Part shown: one piece after another, positions 16,939 to 24,095 of the stretch
Numbering within the stretch: position 1 is the stretch's first letter
Layout: every line of letters starts with the position of its first letter
Origin: Salinarimonas sp052380005
GTDB lineage: Bacteria; Pseudomonadota; Alphaproteobacteria; Rhizobiales; Beijerinckiaceae
Assembly: GCA_052380005.1 (NCBI GenBank)
Contig: JBQTCJ010000019.1
Strand: one strand, 5' to 3'
DNA length: 64,000 nt
The notes under the pieces: generated by a model
Database searches by the model: none
The model's input: only the letters and a program-made list of their open reading frames with translations
Told to the model about the DNA's origin: nothing
Program-made: the position numbers and the translations under genes

Positions 16939-17793
16939 ATGGCCGCGACCCTCGCGCCGGAACGCACCAACTTCGCCGACGCCTTCGACGACGACACCGC
17001 CGCCCATCTCGCCGATCTCGAGGCGCGCACGATCTACATCCTGCGCGAGGCCTACGCCCAGGTCTCCCCGCTCGGCATGCTCTGGTCGATCGGCAAGGAC
17101 TCGAACGCCCTCCTGTGGATGGCTCGCAAGGCCTTCTTCGGGCGCGTGCCCTTCCCGCTGATCCAGCTCGATACGGGCATGGAGCTGCCGGAGGTCTACG
17201 CCTTCCGCGACGAGATCGTCCCGGCCTGGGGCCTCGACCTGCGCGTCGAGCACTGCCCGCCGGAGGAGGACATGGACCAGACGCTGCCGCCGGCGACCCG
17301 CGCCGCGGCCCGCAAGACCGTCGGGCTGCGCAACGCGCTCGCCCGCGACAAGTATCGCGGCGTCATGGTCGGCATCCGCCGCGACGAGCAGGCGACCCGC
17401 GCCAAGGAGCGGGTCTTCTCGCCGCGCGCGCTGGACGGCGCCTGGGACTTCCGCAACCAGCCGCCGGAGTTCTGGGACCAGTACAAGACCGACTTCCCCG
17501 ACGGCGTCCACGTGCGCATCCATCCGCTCCTGCACTGGAGCGAGATCGACATCTGGCGCTACACGAAGGCGGAGGGCATCCCGGTCGTGCCGCTCTACTT
17601 CGCCCGCGACGGCAAGCGCTATCGCTCGCTCGGCGAGAAGAACATCACCTTCCCCGTCGCCTCCGACGCCGCGACGATCGACGAGATCATCGCGGAGCTC
17701 ATGGTCACCAAGGTCTCCGAGCGCGCCGGGCGCACGATGGACAAGGAGACCGAGGACAGCTTCGAACGCCTGCGCTCCAGCGGCTACATGTGA
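16939..17793 (+). CDS. cysD: Sulfate adenylyltransferase subunit 2
   Basis: A 284-residue PP-loop ATP pyrophosphatase that, with CysN, makes adenosine 5'-phosphosulfate (APS) from ATP and sulfate. The PP-loop MLWSIGKDSNALLWMARKAF is at about 45-64, followed by PLIQLDTGMELPEVYAFRD. The conserved GIRRDEQATRAKERVFSPR and HPLLHWSEIDIWRYT stretches are present, as is the C-terminal ERAGRTMDKETEDSFERLRSSGYM. The ATG at 16939 has an upstream ACAGGAG ribosome site. The stop is 11 bp before the CysNC start. No APS/PAPS reductase or sulfite reductase is in the window, so the activated sulfate may be meant for the sulfotransferase. Confidence 0.96.
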   Translation: MAATLAPERTNFADAFDDDTAAHLADLEARTIYILREAYAQVSPLGMLWSIGKDSNALLWMARKAFFGRVPFPLIQLDTGMELPEVYAFRDEIVPAWGLDLRVEHCPPEEDMDQTLPPATRAAARKTVGLRNALARDKYRGVMVGIRRDEQATRAKERVFSPRALDGAWDFRNQPPEFWDQYKTDFPDGVHVRIHPLLHWSEIDIWRYTKAEGIPVVPLYFARDGKRYRSLGEKNITFPVASDAATIDEIIAELMVTKVSERAGRTMDKETEDSFERLRSSGYM

Positions 17794-17804
17794 GGGCGAA
17801 CGTC

Positions 17805-19685
17805 ATGAAGATACGTCTCAACCCCATGAAGATCGTGGTCGTCGGCCACGTCGATCACGGCAAGTCCACGCTGATCGGGCGTCTCCTGCACGACACCGGC
17901 AGCCTGCCGGACGGCAAGCTCGAGGAGCTGACCGCCATGGCGGAGCGCCGCGGCATGCCGCTCGAGTGGTCCTTCGTGCTCGACGCCTTCCAGGCCGAGC
18001 GCGACCAGGCGATCACCATCGACACGACGCAGATCAATTTCGAGTCGGACGCGCGGCCCTACGTCATCATCGATGCGCCGGGGCACCGTGAGTTCCTCAA
18101 GAACATGGTCTCTGGCGCGGCCTCCGCGGACGCCGCCGTGCTCGTCGTCGACGTGGCCGAGGGCGTGCGCGAGCAGTCGCGGCGCCACGCCTTCCTGCTG
18201 CACCTGCTCGGCCTGACCCAGGTGGTCGTCGCCGTGAACAAGATGGACCTCGTCGGCCACGACGAGGCGCGCTTCCGCGCGGTGGAGGCGGAGGTGCGGG
18301 CCTACCTCGCCGAGATCGGGCTGACGCCCGACGCCGTCGTGCCGGTCGCCGCGCGCGCCGGCGAGAACCTCGCGAGCCGCGCCGAGACGATGCCCTGGTA
18401 CGAGGGCCCGACCCTCGTCGCCGCCCTCGACGCGCTCGCGCCGCTGGCGCCGCCGCTCGAGCGGCCGCTGCGGCTGCCGATCCAGGACGTCTACAAGTTC
18501 GACGAGCGCCGCATCCTCGTCGGGCGCGTCGAGGCGGGGCGCTTCAGGGTCGGCGACGAGCTCGTCTTCTCGCCCTCGAACCGGCGCGCGCGGGTGCGCA
18601 CGATCGAGAGCTGGAACGCGCCGGTGGCCAAGCTCGAGGCCCGCGCCGGGGAGGTCGTCGGCTTCACCCTCGACGAGCAGATCTTCGCCGAGCGCGGCGA
18701 CGTCGCGAGCCACGAGGCGTCCGCGCCGAAACTCACCAACGTCTTCCGGGCGACGCTGTTCTGGCTCGCAGAGCGACCGCTCGTCGTCGGCGACGCGCTC
18801 AAGCTGAAGGTCGGCCCGGACGAGGCCAACGTCACCGTCGAGGCGATCGAGAACGCCATCGACACCCAGACGCTCGGCCGCGCGCCGACGGACGCGGTGG
18901 GCCACAACGAGGTCGCCGAGGTGGTGCTGCGCACCCGCGAGATGCTCTCCCTCGACGATCATCGCGCCAACCCCGCCGGCGGGCGCTTCGTCCTCGTCGA
19001 CGGCTTCGACACGGTGGCCGGCGGCGTCGTCTCGACGGAGGGCTATCCCGACCAGCGCGAGGCGATGCGCGTCAAGGGCACGAACCTCTACGAGGTCGAT
19101 CACCTGCTCACGGCGCAGGGCCGGGCCTTCCGGAACGGCCACCGCGGCGGCGTGATCTGGATGACCGGGCTCTCGGGCGCCGGCAAGTCGACGCTCGCCA
19201 TGCGCGTCGAGCAGCGGCTCTTCGCCAAGGGCTACCAGGCCTTCGTGCTCGACGGCGACAACGTGCGCCGGGGGCTCAACGCCGATCTCGGCTTCTCGCC
19301 GGACGACAGGGCCGAGAACATCCGGCGCGTCGGCGAGGTGGCCGCGCTGTTCGCGGAGGCGGGCGTGATCGTGATCACCGCCTTCATCTCGCCCTACCGG
19401 TCGGACCGCGACCGGGCGCGCAGCGCCGCCGGCGATGCCTTCCACGAGGTCCACGTGGCGGCCGACCTCGCCACCTGCGAGGGCCGCGACCCGAAGGGCC
19501 TCTACAAGCGGGCCCGGGCCGGCGAGATCGGCGAGTTCACCGGAATCTCGGCGCCCTACGAGCCGCCGCACGCCCCCGACCTCGTGGTCGACACCTCGAA
19601 GCAATCGATCGAGGCCTGCGTCGACGCCATCGTGGCCTATGTCGACGCGCGCCTCGGCGTGCGCACGCGCGCGGTGGGCGCCTGA
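17805..19685 (+). CDS. cysNC: Bifunctional sulfate adenylyltransferase subunit 1 / APS kinase
   Basis: A 626-residue fusion. Residues 1 to about 435 are the CysN GTPase that drives ATP sulfurylase: GHVDHGKST P-loop (14-22), DAPGHREF, and NKMD. Residues about 443-626 are APS kinase (CysC): TGLSGAGKSTLA P-loop, LDGDNVRRGLN, FISPYRSDRDRAR and the GLYKRARAGEI lid. Together with CysD it yields PAPS, the donor for sulfotransferases, as NodQ does in rhizobial Nod-factor sulfation. Two Mets (17805 and 17826) could start the protein; the second starts directly on the P-loop strand. It is the last gene before a strong hairpin. Confidence 0.95.
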   Translation: MKIRLNPMKIVVVGHVDHGKSTLIGRLLHDTGSLPDGKLEELTAMAERRGMPLEWSFVLDAFQAERDQAITIDTTQINFESDARPYVIIDAPGHREFLKNMVSGAASADAAVLVVDVAEGVREQSRRHAFLLHLLGLTQVVVAVNKMDLVGHDEARFRAVEAEVRAYLAEIGLTPDAVVPVAARAGENLASRAETMPWYEGPTLVAALDALAPLAPPLERPLRLPIQDVYKFDERRILVGRVEAGRFRVGDELVFSPSNRRARVRTIESWNAPVAKLEARAGEVVGFTLDEQIFAERGDVASHEASAPKLTNVFRATLFWLAERPLVVGDALKLKVGPDEANVTVEAIENAIDTQTLGRAPTDAVGHNEVAEVVLRTREMLSLDDHRANPAGGRFVLVDGFDTVAGGVVSTEGYPDQREAMRVKGTNLYEVDHLLTAQGRAFRNGHRGGVIWMTGLSGAGKSTLAMRVEQRLFAKGYQAFVLDGDNVRRGLNADLGFSPDDRAENIRRVGEVAALFAEAGVIVITAFISPYRSDRDRARSAAGDAFHEVHVAADLATCEGRDPKGLYKRARAGEIGEFTGISAPYEPPHAPDLVVDTSKQSIEACVDAIVAYVDARLGVRTRAVGA

Positions 19686-19719
19686 ATCCGCGGCGGATCC
19701 CGCGTCGCGGAACGGCGTC

Positions 19720-19751
19720 GGACGCACCCGCATTGGACGGCGGGTGCGTCC
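19720..19751. terminator. Strong hairpin closing the sulfation cluster
   Basis: A perfect 12-bp stem GGACGCACCCGC / GCGGGTGCGTCC with an 8-base loop, 34 bp after the CysNC stop and 45 bp before the next start. No U-tract follows, but it is the strongest intergenic hairpin of this region and marks a likely operon end. Confidence 0.65.
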
Positions 19752-19796
19752 GTGTCCTATCACTCCCCGCGGGCGCGGCGCCTGAAGGGGGAGCGG

Positions 19797-20291
19797 ATGA
19801 GACGAAGCACGATCGGGAGCCTCGCCGTCGCCGGCATCGCCGCGACGGCCGTCGCCATCGGGACGGCGCGGGCGCAGCTGGGCGGGGAGGAGACGCGCAC
19901 GGCCGAGCCGATCGCCGCGCTGACCGACACGATCCTGCACTGGATCACTCGCGCCATTGAGTACGGCGGGATCGCCGTGATCGTGCTCGGCATCGTCATC
20001 GCGACCGCCGCCTACCTTCGCAAGAAGCTCTCGGGCGCGCGCGGCGGCGATCCCTACGACGAGTACCGCGCGAGCCTCGGCCGCTCGATCCTGCTCGGGC
20101 TCGAGTTCCTCGTCGCCGCGGACATCATCAACACGGTGGCCATCGAGCCGACGATGGACAGCGTCCTCGTGCTCGGCGGCATCGTGCTGATCCGGACGTT
20201 CCTCTCCTTCGCGCTCGAGGTCGAGATCGAGGGCCGCTGGCCGTGGCAGAACCACCGCGCGCGCGCCGGGAAGCCCGGAGAGAGCGCGTAG
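19797..20291 (+). CDS. DUF1622 membrane protein
   Basis: A 164-residue protein with an N-terminal signal-like segment (MRRSTIGSLAVAGIAATAVAIGTARA) and three later hydrophobic stretches (GGIAVIVLGIVIATAAYL, ILLGLEFLVAADIINTVA, VLVLGGIVLIRTFLSFAL). The LGRSILLGLEFLVAADII and IRTFLSFALEVEIEGRWPW motifs identify DUF1622, a family of small inner-membrane proteins of unknown function. A GGGGGAG ribosome site precedes the ATG at 19797. The hairpin at 19720-19751 separates it from the sulfation cluster, so co-function is not implied. Confidence 0.85.
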   Translation: MRRSTIGSLAVAGIAATAVAIGTARAQLGGEETRTAEPIAALTDTILHWITRAIEYGGIAVIVLGIVIATAAYLRKKLSGARGGDPYDEYRASLGRSILLGLEFLVAADIINTVAIEPTMDSVLVLGGIVLIRTFLSFALEVEIEGRWPWQNHRARAGKPGESA

Positions 20292-20310
20292 CGCGCAGGA
20301 CGCGCGGGCC

Positions 20311-20337
20311 GACCGACGGCGTGCTTCGCCGTCAGTC
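20311..20337. terminator. Hairpin at the convergent end of DUF1622 and TadG-like genes
   Basis: Stem GAC-x-GACGGCG / CGCCGTC-x-GTC with loop TGCTT and one mismatch. It overlaps the stop of the minus-strand gene at 20332 and could serve both directions. Confidence 0.5.
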
Positions 20338-21744
20338 CACGATCCGAACCTCGCCCGCGGTCGGGCCGATGCCGAACGGCACCGGCACGTTCGTCGCGTC
20401 GTAGTCGGCGTTGATGACGAGGCGCGACCGGCCCGTCATGTCCAGGCGCCGCATGACGATCGCGGTAAACTCCGACAGGTCCGCGATGGTGCGGTCGGTG
20501 TCGATCTCCAGCACGCCCCGCGAGACGTAGATCGTGCCGACCAGCCGGCGCGCCTCGTTGCTCTCGATCCTGAAGATGCGATCCGTGTCGGCCGCGCGGT
20601 CCTCGAAGAGGAGCAGCCCCGCGAGCGGCCCGCCGGTGGGCGCGGTCAGCTCGACGAAGGAGTTCGGCATGATGTGGAGCGCGAAGGTCTCGCCGTCGGC
20701 ACCTTCCGCGATGTCGCCGGTGAAGTAGAAGCCGACGCCGTTGCCGACGAGCCGCCCCTTCCAGCGCGCCTCGCTCAGGTCGTCATCGTCGTCATCGTCG
20801 TCGTCGTCATCGTCGTCATCGTCGTCGTCGTCATCGTCATCGTCGCGGCGGCCGCGGCGGTCGTCCTCGTCGTCGCGACCCGGTGGCCGGCGTGCCTCCT
20901 CCCAGCCCGGGCCGATGATCAGCGGACCGTCCTTCATGACGTAGACGCCCGGCGCGAGCGTGACGTCGGCGCCCTTGTCGATGACCAGGCCGCCGCAATA
21001 CGTGCCCGGCTGCAGCGTGCGCTGGACGTCCACGAGGTGCAGGTTCGTGTGCATGCAGGGGCCGACCGGCGGCGCCACGCGGTTGCGCAGGGGATCCTCG
21101 GCGGCCGGGCAGTCGACGTGCGCGCTCGGATCGAAGTTGCGCGATGCCACCTGCGTCACGCCTCCGGCGGAGCAGGTGCGCAGGGCACGCACGAGCGAGG
21201 CGTCCTGCGCCCGGATCGCCGACGGCGAGGTCGAGTTCGCGTGTATCGAGCAGTCCCGGGCCACCAGGCTGGCCGCGCCGTCGAGCGCGATCGCCGCGTC
21301 GCTCGCGCCGTCGACGCTGAGCACGCACAGCATGAAGGTCCCGCTGCGCATCGCGGTCGCGGAGACTTCCAGGTCACCGCCGGTCGGCAGGACGAGGCCG
21401 CTGAGGAAGCTCGGCCGCATGGCCCGGCTGAGCACGACGCGCACCCCCGCGTTCTCGCCGACGACCGTGCTGTCCGTGCCGAGCGTCCCGCCGTCCGCGA
21501 GTGGGCTCTCGCCGACGATCGCCGAGACGAGGGCGTCGATCTGGTCCTCGCCGGCGCCGATCTGCAGCTCGATCGCGGCAGTCATGGCCGCGCTGTCGGC
21601 GAGCGTCTGCATGCGCGCGCGCTCCAGCGACCACGACGCGTAGTCGACGGCGACGCCCGCCAGGCCGAAGACGACCGGAGCGGCGATGGCGATGGCGACC
21701 GCGAGCGCGCCGCGTCGATCCCGGAGGAAGGCTCGTACCGCCAT
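20332..21744 (-). CDS. TadE/TadG-like surface protein with a 22-residue poly-aspartate tract
   Basis: A 470-residue protein. The N-terminus (FLRDRRGALAVAIAIAAPVVFGLAGVAVDYASW, about 6-38) is the TadE/G-type charged-then-hydrophobic signal anchor of Flp pilus assembly proteins. The rest is an extracytoplasmic region with paired cysteines (LCVLSVDG, ARDCSIHAN, RTCSAGG, VDCPAAED, GPCMHTN, TYCGGL) and a beta-rich tail. Between them is an acidic linker containing 22 consecutive Asp after an Arg/Asp-rich run (RRGRRDDD). No von Willebrand domain is evident, unlike the paralogue at 48001-49398. No other tad genes are in the window. An acidic tract of this kind may bind calcium or resist salt; this is inference. 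Confidence 0.8.
   Translation of the reverse strand: MAVRAFLRDRRGALAVAIAIAAPVVFGLAGVAVDYASWSLERARMQTLADSAAMTAAIELQIGAGEDQIDALVSAIVGESPLADGGTLGTDSTVVGENAGVRVVLSRAMRPSFLSGLVLPTGGDLEVSATAMRSGTFMLCVLSVDGASDAAIALDGAASLVARDCSIHANSTSPSAIRAQDASLVRALRTCSAGGVTQVASRNFDPSAHVDCPAAEDPLRNRVAPPVGPCMHTNLHLVDVQRTLQPGTYCGGLVIDKGADVTLAPGVYVMKDGPLIIGPGWEEARRPPGRDDEDDRRGRRDDDDDDDDDDDDDDDDDDDDDDLSEARWKGRLVGNGVGFYFTGDIAEGADGETFALHIMPNSFVELTAPTGGPLAGLLLFEDRAADTDRIFRIESNEARRLVGTIYVSRGVLEIDTDRTIADLSEFTAIVMRRLDMTGRSRLVINADYDATNVPVPFGIGPTAGEVRIVD
20779..20844. repeat. GTC/ATC trinucleotide microsatellite encoding poly-Asp
   Basis: Twenty-two uninterrupted GTC or ATC triplets on the plus strand (GAC/GAT on the coding strand). 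The order shows an internal higher period (GTC GTC ATC blocks), as expected from repeat slippage. Changes in number keep frame. Confidence 0.95.
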
Positions 21745-21883
21745 CGAGCGACTATCCTATGTTAAAACCTAAAGTTGAGTTGCGAGGGCATCCTCCCGAG
21801 GAGAGTTGAACACACGGTAAAGGAGCTTGAAGCCCCTCGGCCACATCCGGCCGGCCGGCTTCAGGCGATCCGGACCGGTATGA

Positions 21884-22561
21884 TTAAAATCCTAAGTTGT
21901 TCTCCTCGAACCGCTCTCTCGCGGCCGCCAGGGAGCCGGGTTCCGGTGTTCCCGAGGGCGTGTGGTCGTCCGGCTCGCCGACGCCGATCCGCAGGGCGAT
22001 CGGCAGGACGCCACCCCAGCTTCCCCCGGCACGATCCGTCTCCGGATCGTTCGGCGGGCCGGTGCGCACCTTGAAGGTGACGTGCTCGGCGTCGAGCGCG
22101 ACGACGCCGGTGGCCTTGCGCTCCTGGGCGGTCATCGGGCGTACCTCGCCGGTGCGTCCGGGCAGCAGATGGTCCGTGATCAGGGCGAGCGCCCGGTCGA
22201 GCTCCGCGCCGTCAACCGCGCGACCCCGTCCGTGGACGATGCAGGTCGCGTAGTTGACCGAATGGGCGAAGCCGGAGCGCGCGACGACGAGCCCGTCGAT
22301 CCGCGTCGCCTCGAGGCACAGCGGCGCGCCGGCCGCCAGCGCGACGATCCGCGTCTTCGAGGCGCCGTGCAGGTAGAGGGTGTCGCCGGCGCGCGCGAAC
22401 GCCATCGGCACGACCATCGGCCGGTTCTCGTGGATGAAGCCGATGTGCGCGAACAGGCTCGCATCGAGCAGCGCGTAGGCCGCGGCGCGGTCGTCGACCG
22501 CGCGCTTGGCGACGCGGATACGGGCGTAGGACGGGGGACGGGTGGTCGCTGTCTCGTGCAT
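21884..22561 (-). CDS. Pyridoxamine 5'-phosphate oxidase-family (flavin-nucleotide-binding) protein
   Basis: A 225-residue PPOX-fold FMN protein of the NimA / flavin-nucleotide-binding type. Landmarks are ALLDASLFAHIGFIHENRPMVVPMAFARAGDTLYLHGA (about 29-66) and CLEATRIDGLVVARSGFAHSVNYATCIVHGRG, the usual strand order for FMN binding. The start at 22561 gives MHETATTRPPSYARIRVAKR, with the common RxxKRAxxD entry. It is divergent from a MocR regulator with a 76-bp gap, an arrangement seen for vitamin-B6-related and antibiotic-modifying PPOX genes. Substrate unknown; the C-terminal 30 residues are extra and Pro/Glu-rich. Confidence 0.87.
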   Translation of the reverse strand: MHETATTRPPSYARIRVAKRAVDDRAAAYALLDASLFAHIGFIHENRPMVVPMAFARAGDTLYLHGASKTRIVALAAGAPLCLEATRIDGLVVARSGFAHSVNYATCIVHGRGRAVDGAELDRALALITDHLLPGRTGEVRPMTAQERKATGVVALDAEHVTFKVRTGPPNDPETDRAGGSWGGVLPIALRIGVGEPDDHTPSGTPEPGSLAAARERFEENNLGF

Positions 22562-22637
22562 GCGTCGGGCTCCTGATGACAGGCGCGCATGTTCACGCGA
22601 TATTGGTCCCACGGTAGCTCCAGAACGGCGCGATTTC

Positions 22638-24095
22638 ATGGAACCAGCTGCCCTGCGCAGCCTCGTCGAGGCGGGTCCTTCCGACGCCGGTACGGTCGTG
22701 GCGCGGCTGTTCCGGGCGCTGCGCGAGGCGGTCCGCTCGGGACGGCTCGAGCCCGGCGTGGTGCTGCCTTCGAGCCGGCGGGCGGCCGCGGCGCTCGGGG
22801 TCTCGCGCAACTCCGTCAACGCCGCCTACGAGCTGCTGCGGGCGGAGGGGCTCGTCGCGGTCGACGGGCGTCGCGCGCCAGTGGTGGCGCGGGTCGAGCA
22901 CATCGACGACCCGGTCGGCGGGGCGGGGGAGGGGCCTGCGCTGTCGGCGCGCGGCCGGACCCAGTGCCGCGACCTGCGCGCACGGCTCTACGCGCACCCC
23001 TCCGGCCGCTTCCGCCCGGGCGCGCCCGACGAGCCGTTGTTCCCGCGCGATGTCTGGGCCCGCGCGCTGCGCCGCGCCGCGCGCACGACGCTCGGGCCGA
23101 TGCGCGCCTACGACGACTATTCCGGCGCGCCCGTGCTGCGCCGCGCGCTCGCCCAGCATCTGCGCCGCGAGCGCGGGCTCCTGGTGGCGCCCGACGAGCT
23201 CGTCGTCGTCGCCAGCGCGCAGGCGGGGCTGTCGCTGTTGGCGACCTGCCTGTGCGATCCGGGGGAGACGGTGCTCGTCGAGGAGCCGGGCTATCTCGGC
23301 GCGCGCGCCGCCTTCGAGAATGCAGGCCTGCGGGTCGCCCCGCTCCCCGTCGACGACGCAGGCGCCGACATCGAGGCGGCGCAGGCGCGGACGGGCGCCC
23401 GGATCGCCTACGTCACGCCGTCCAACCAGTATCCTCTGTGCACGCGCATGAGCCCGCCACGCCGCGCCGCGCTGATCGCCTGGGCGCGGTCCGCGCGCGC
23501 GACGATCGTCGAGGACGACTACGACGGCGAGTTCCACTGGCGCGGTCAGGAGGCCGGTGCCATGCAGCCGCTGGCGCCGGATGCCGTCGTCTATCTCGGC
23601 TCGGCGGCGAAGAGCCTGCTGCCGGCGCTGCGCGTCGGCTGGATGGTCGCGCCGCGCCCGCTCGCCGGCGCGCTCGCGCACGCGGTGCGCAACGCCGGCT
23701 GCGCGGCCAACGTCCACGCCCAGCTCGCGCTCGCGGAGCTGATCGAGAGCGGCGCCTGGAAGCTGCACCTGCGCCGCGTCACGCGTACCTACGAGACCCG
23801 CGCGCGCGTCTTGACGGAGGCGATCCGCGCGGCGGCGGGCGATCGCGTCGAGGTGGCGCTGCCGCCCGGCGGGCTCCAGCTCGCCGTGCGAATGGGGAGC
23901 CTCGCGGACGAGGCTGCGGCCGTCGCCGGCCTCGGCGCCGCCGGCTGGGCCGTCGCGCGGCTCTCGGGCTTCTGCACGGGCGAGGAGCCCGTCGCCGGGC
24001 TGCTGGTGAGCTTCGCCGAGGCCGACGGCCCGCGCGCCCGGGCCTTCGCCGCCGCGCTGGGGCGGGCGCTCGGGATTCGCGGGGAGACCGGCTAG
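22638..24095 (+). CDS. MocR/GntR-family regulator with aminotransferase domain (PdxR-like)
   Basis: A 485-residue fusion of an N-terminal GntR winged helix (about 15-80: GVVLPSSRRAAAALGVSRNSVNAAYELLRAEGLV) and a fold-type I aminotransferase-like domain. The PLP lysine is Lys325 in YLGSAAKSLLPALRVGW, with the cofactor-binding VTPSNQYPLCTRMS and VEDDYDGEF motifs intact. Such proteins sense PLP and control B6, GABA or other nitrogen genes. The start at 22638 is chosen at the beginning of the helix; upstream in-frame starts would overlap the divergent gene. It probably regulates the PPOX gene next to it. Confidence 0.9.
   Translation: MEPAALRSLVEAGPSDAGTVVARLFRALREAVRSGRLEPGVVLPSSRRAAAALGVSRNSVNAAYELLRAEGLVAVDGRRAPVVARVEHIDDPVGGAGEGPALSARGRTQCRDLRARLYAHPSGRFRPGAPDEPLFPRDVWARALRRAARTTLGPMRAYDDYSGAPVLRRALAQHLRRERGLLVAPDELVVVASAQAGLSLLATCLCDPGETVLVEEPGYLGARAAFENAGLRVAPLPVDDAGADIEAAQARTGARIAYVTPSNQYPLCTRMSPPRRAALIAWARSARATIVEDDYDGEFHWRGQEAGAMQPLAPDAVVYLGSAAKSLLPALRVGWMVAPRPLAGALAHAVRNAGCAANVHAQLALAELIESGAWKLHLRRVTRTYETRARVLTEAIRAAAGDRVEVALPPGGLQLAVRMGSLADEAAAVAGLGAAGWAVARLSGFCTGEEPVAGLLVSFAEADGPRARAFAAALGRALGIRGETG

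Noticed and set aside
16939..19685. CysD/CysNC as part of ordinary sulfate assimilation
   Set aside because: No cysH, cysI, cysJ or cysG near, and a sulfotransferase is in the same run; kept as a PAPS supply. Genome-wide check is still decisive.
20779..20844. Regular repeats that could suggest CRISPR or a repeat array
   Set aside because: It is a pure trinucleotide tract inside a coding frame, with no spacers.
21762..21899. Similar AT-rich words near 21762 and 21884 as a shared operator
   Set aside because: Only 13 of 16 positions match and one copy overlaps the PPOX stop codon.
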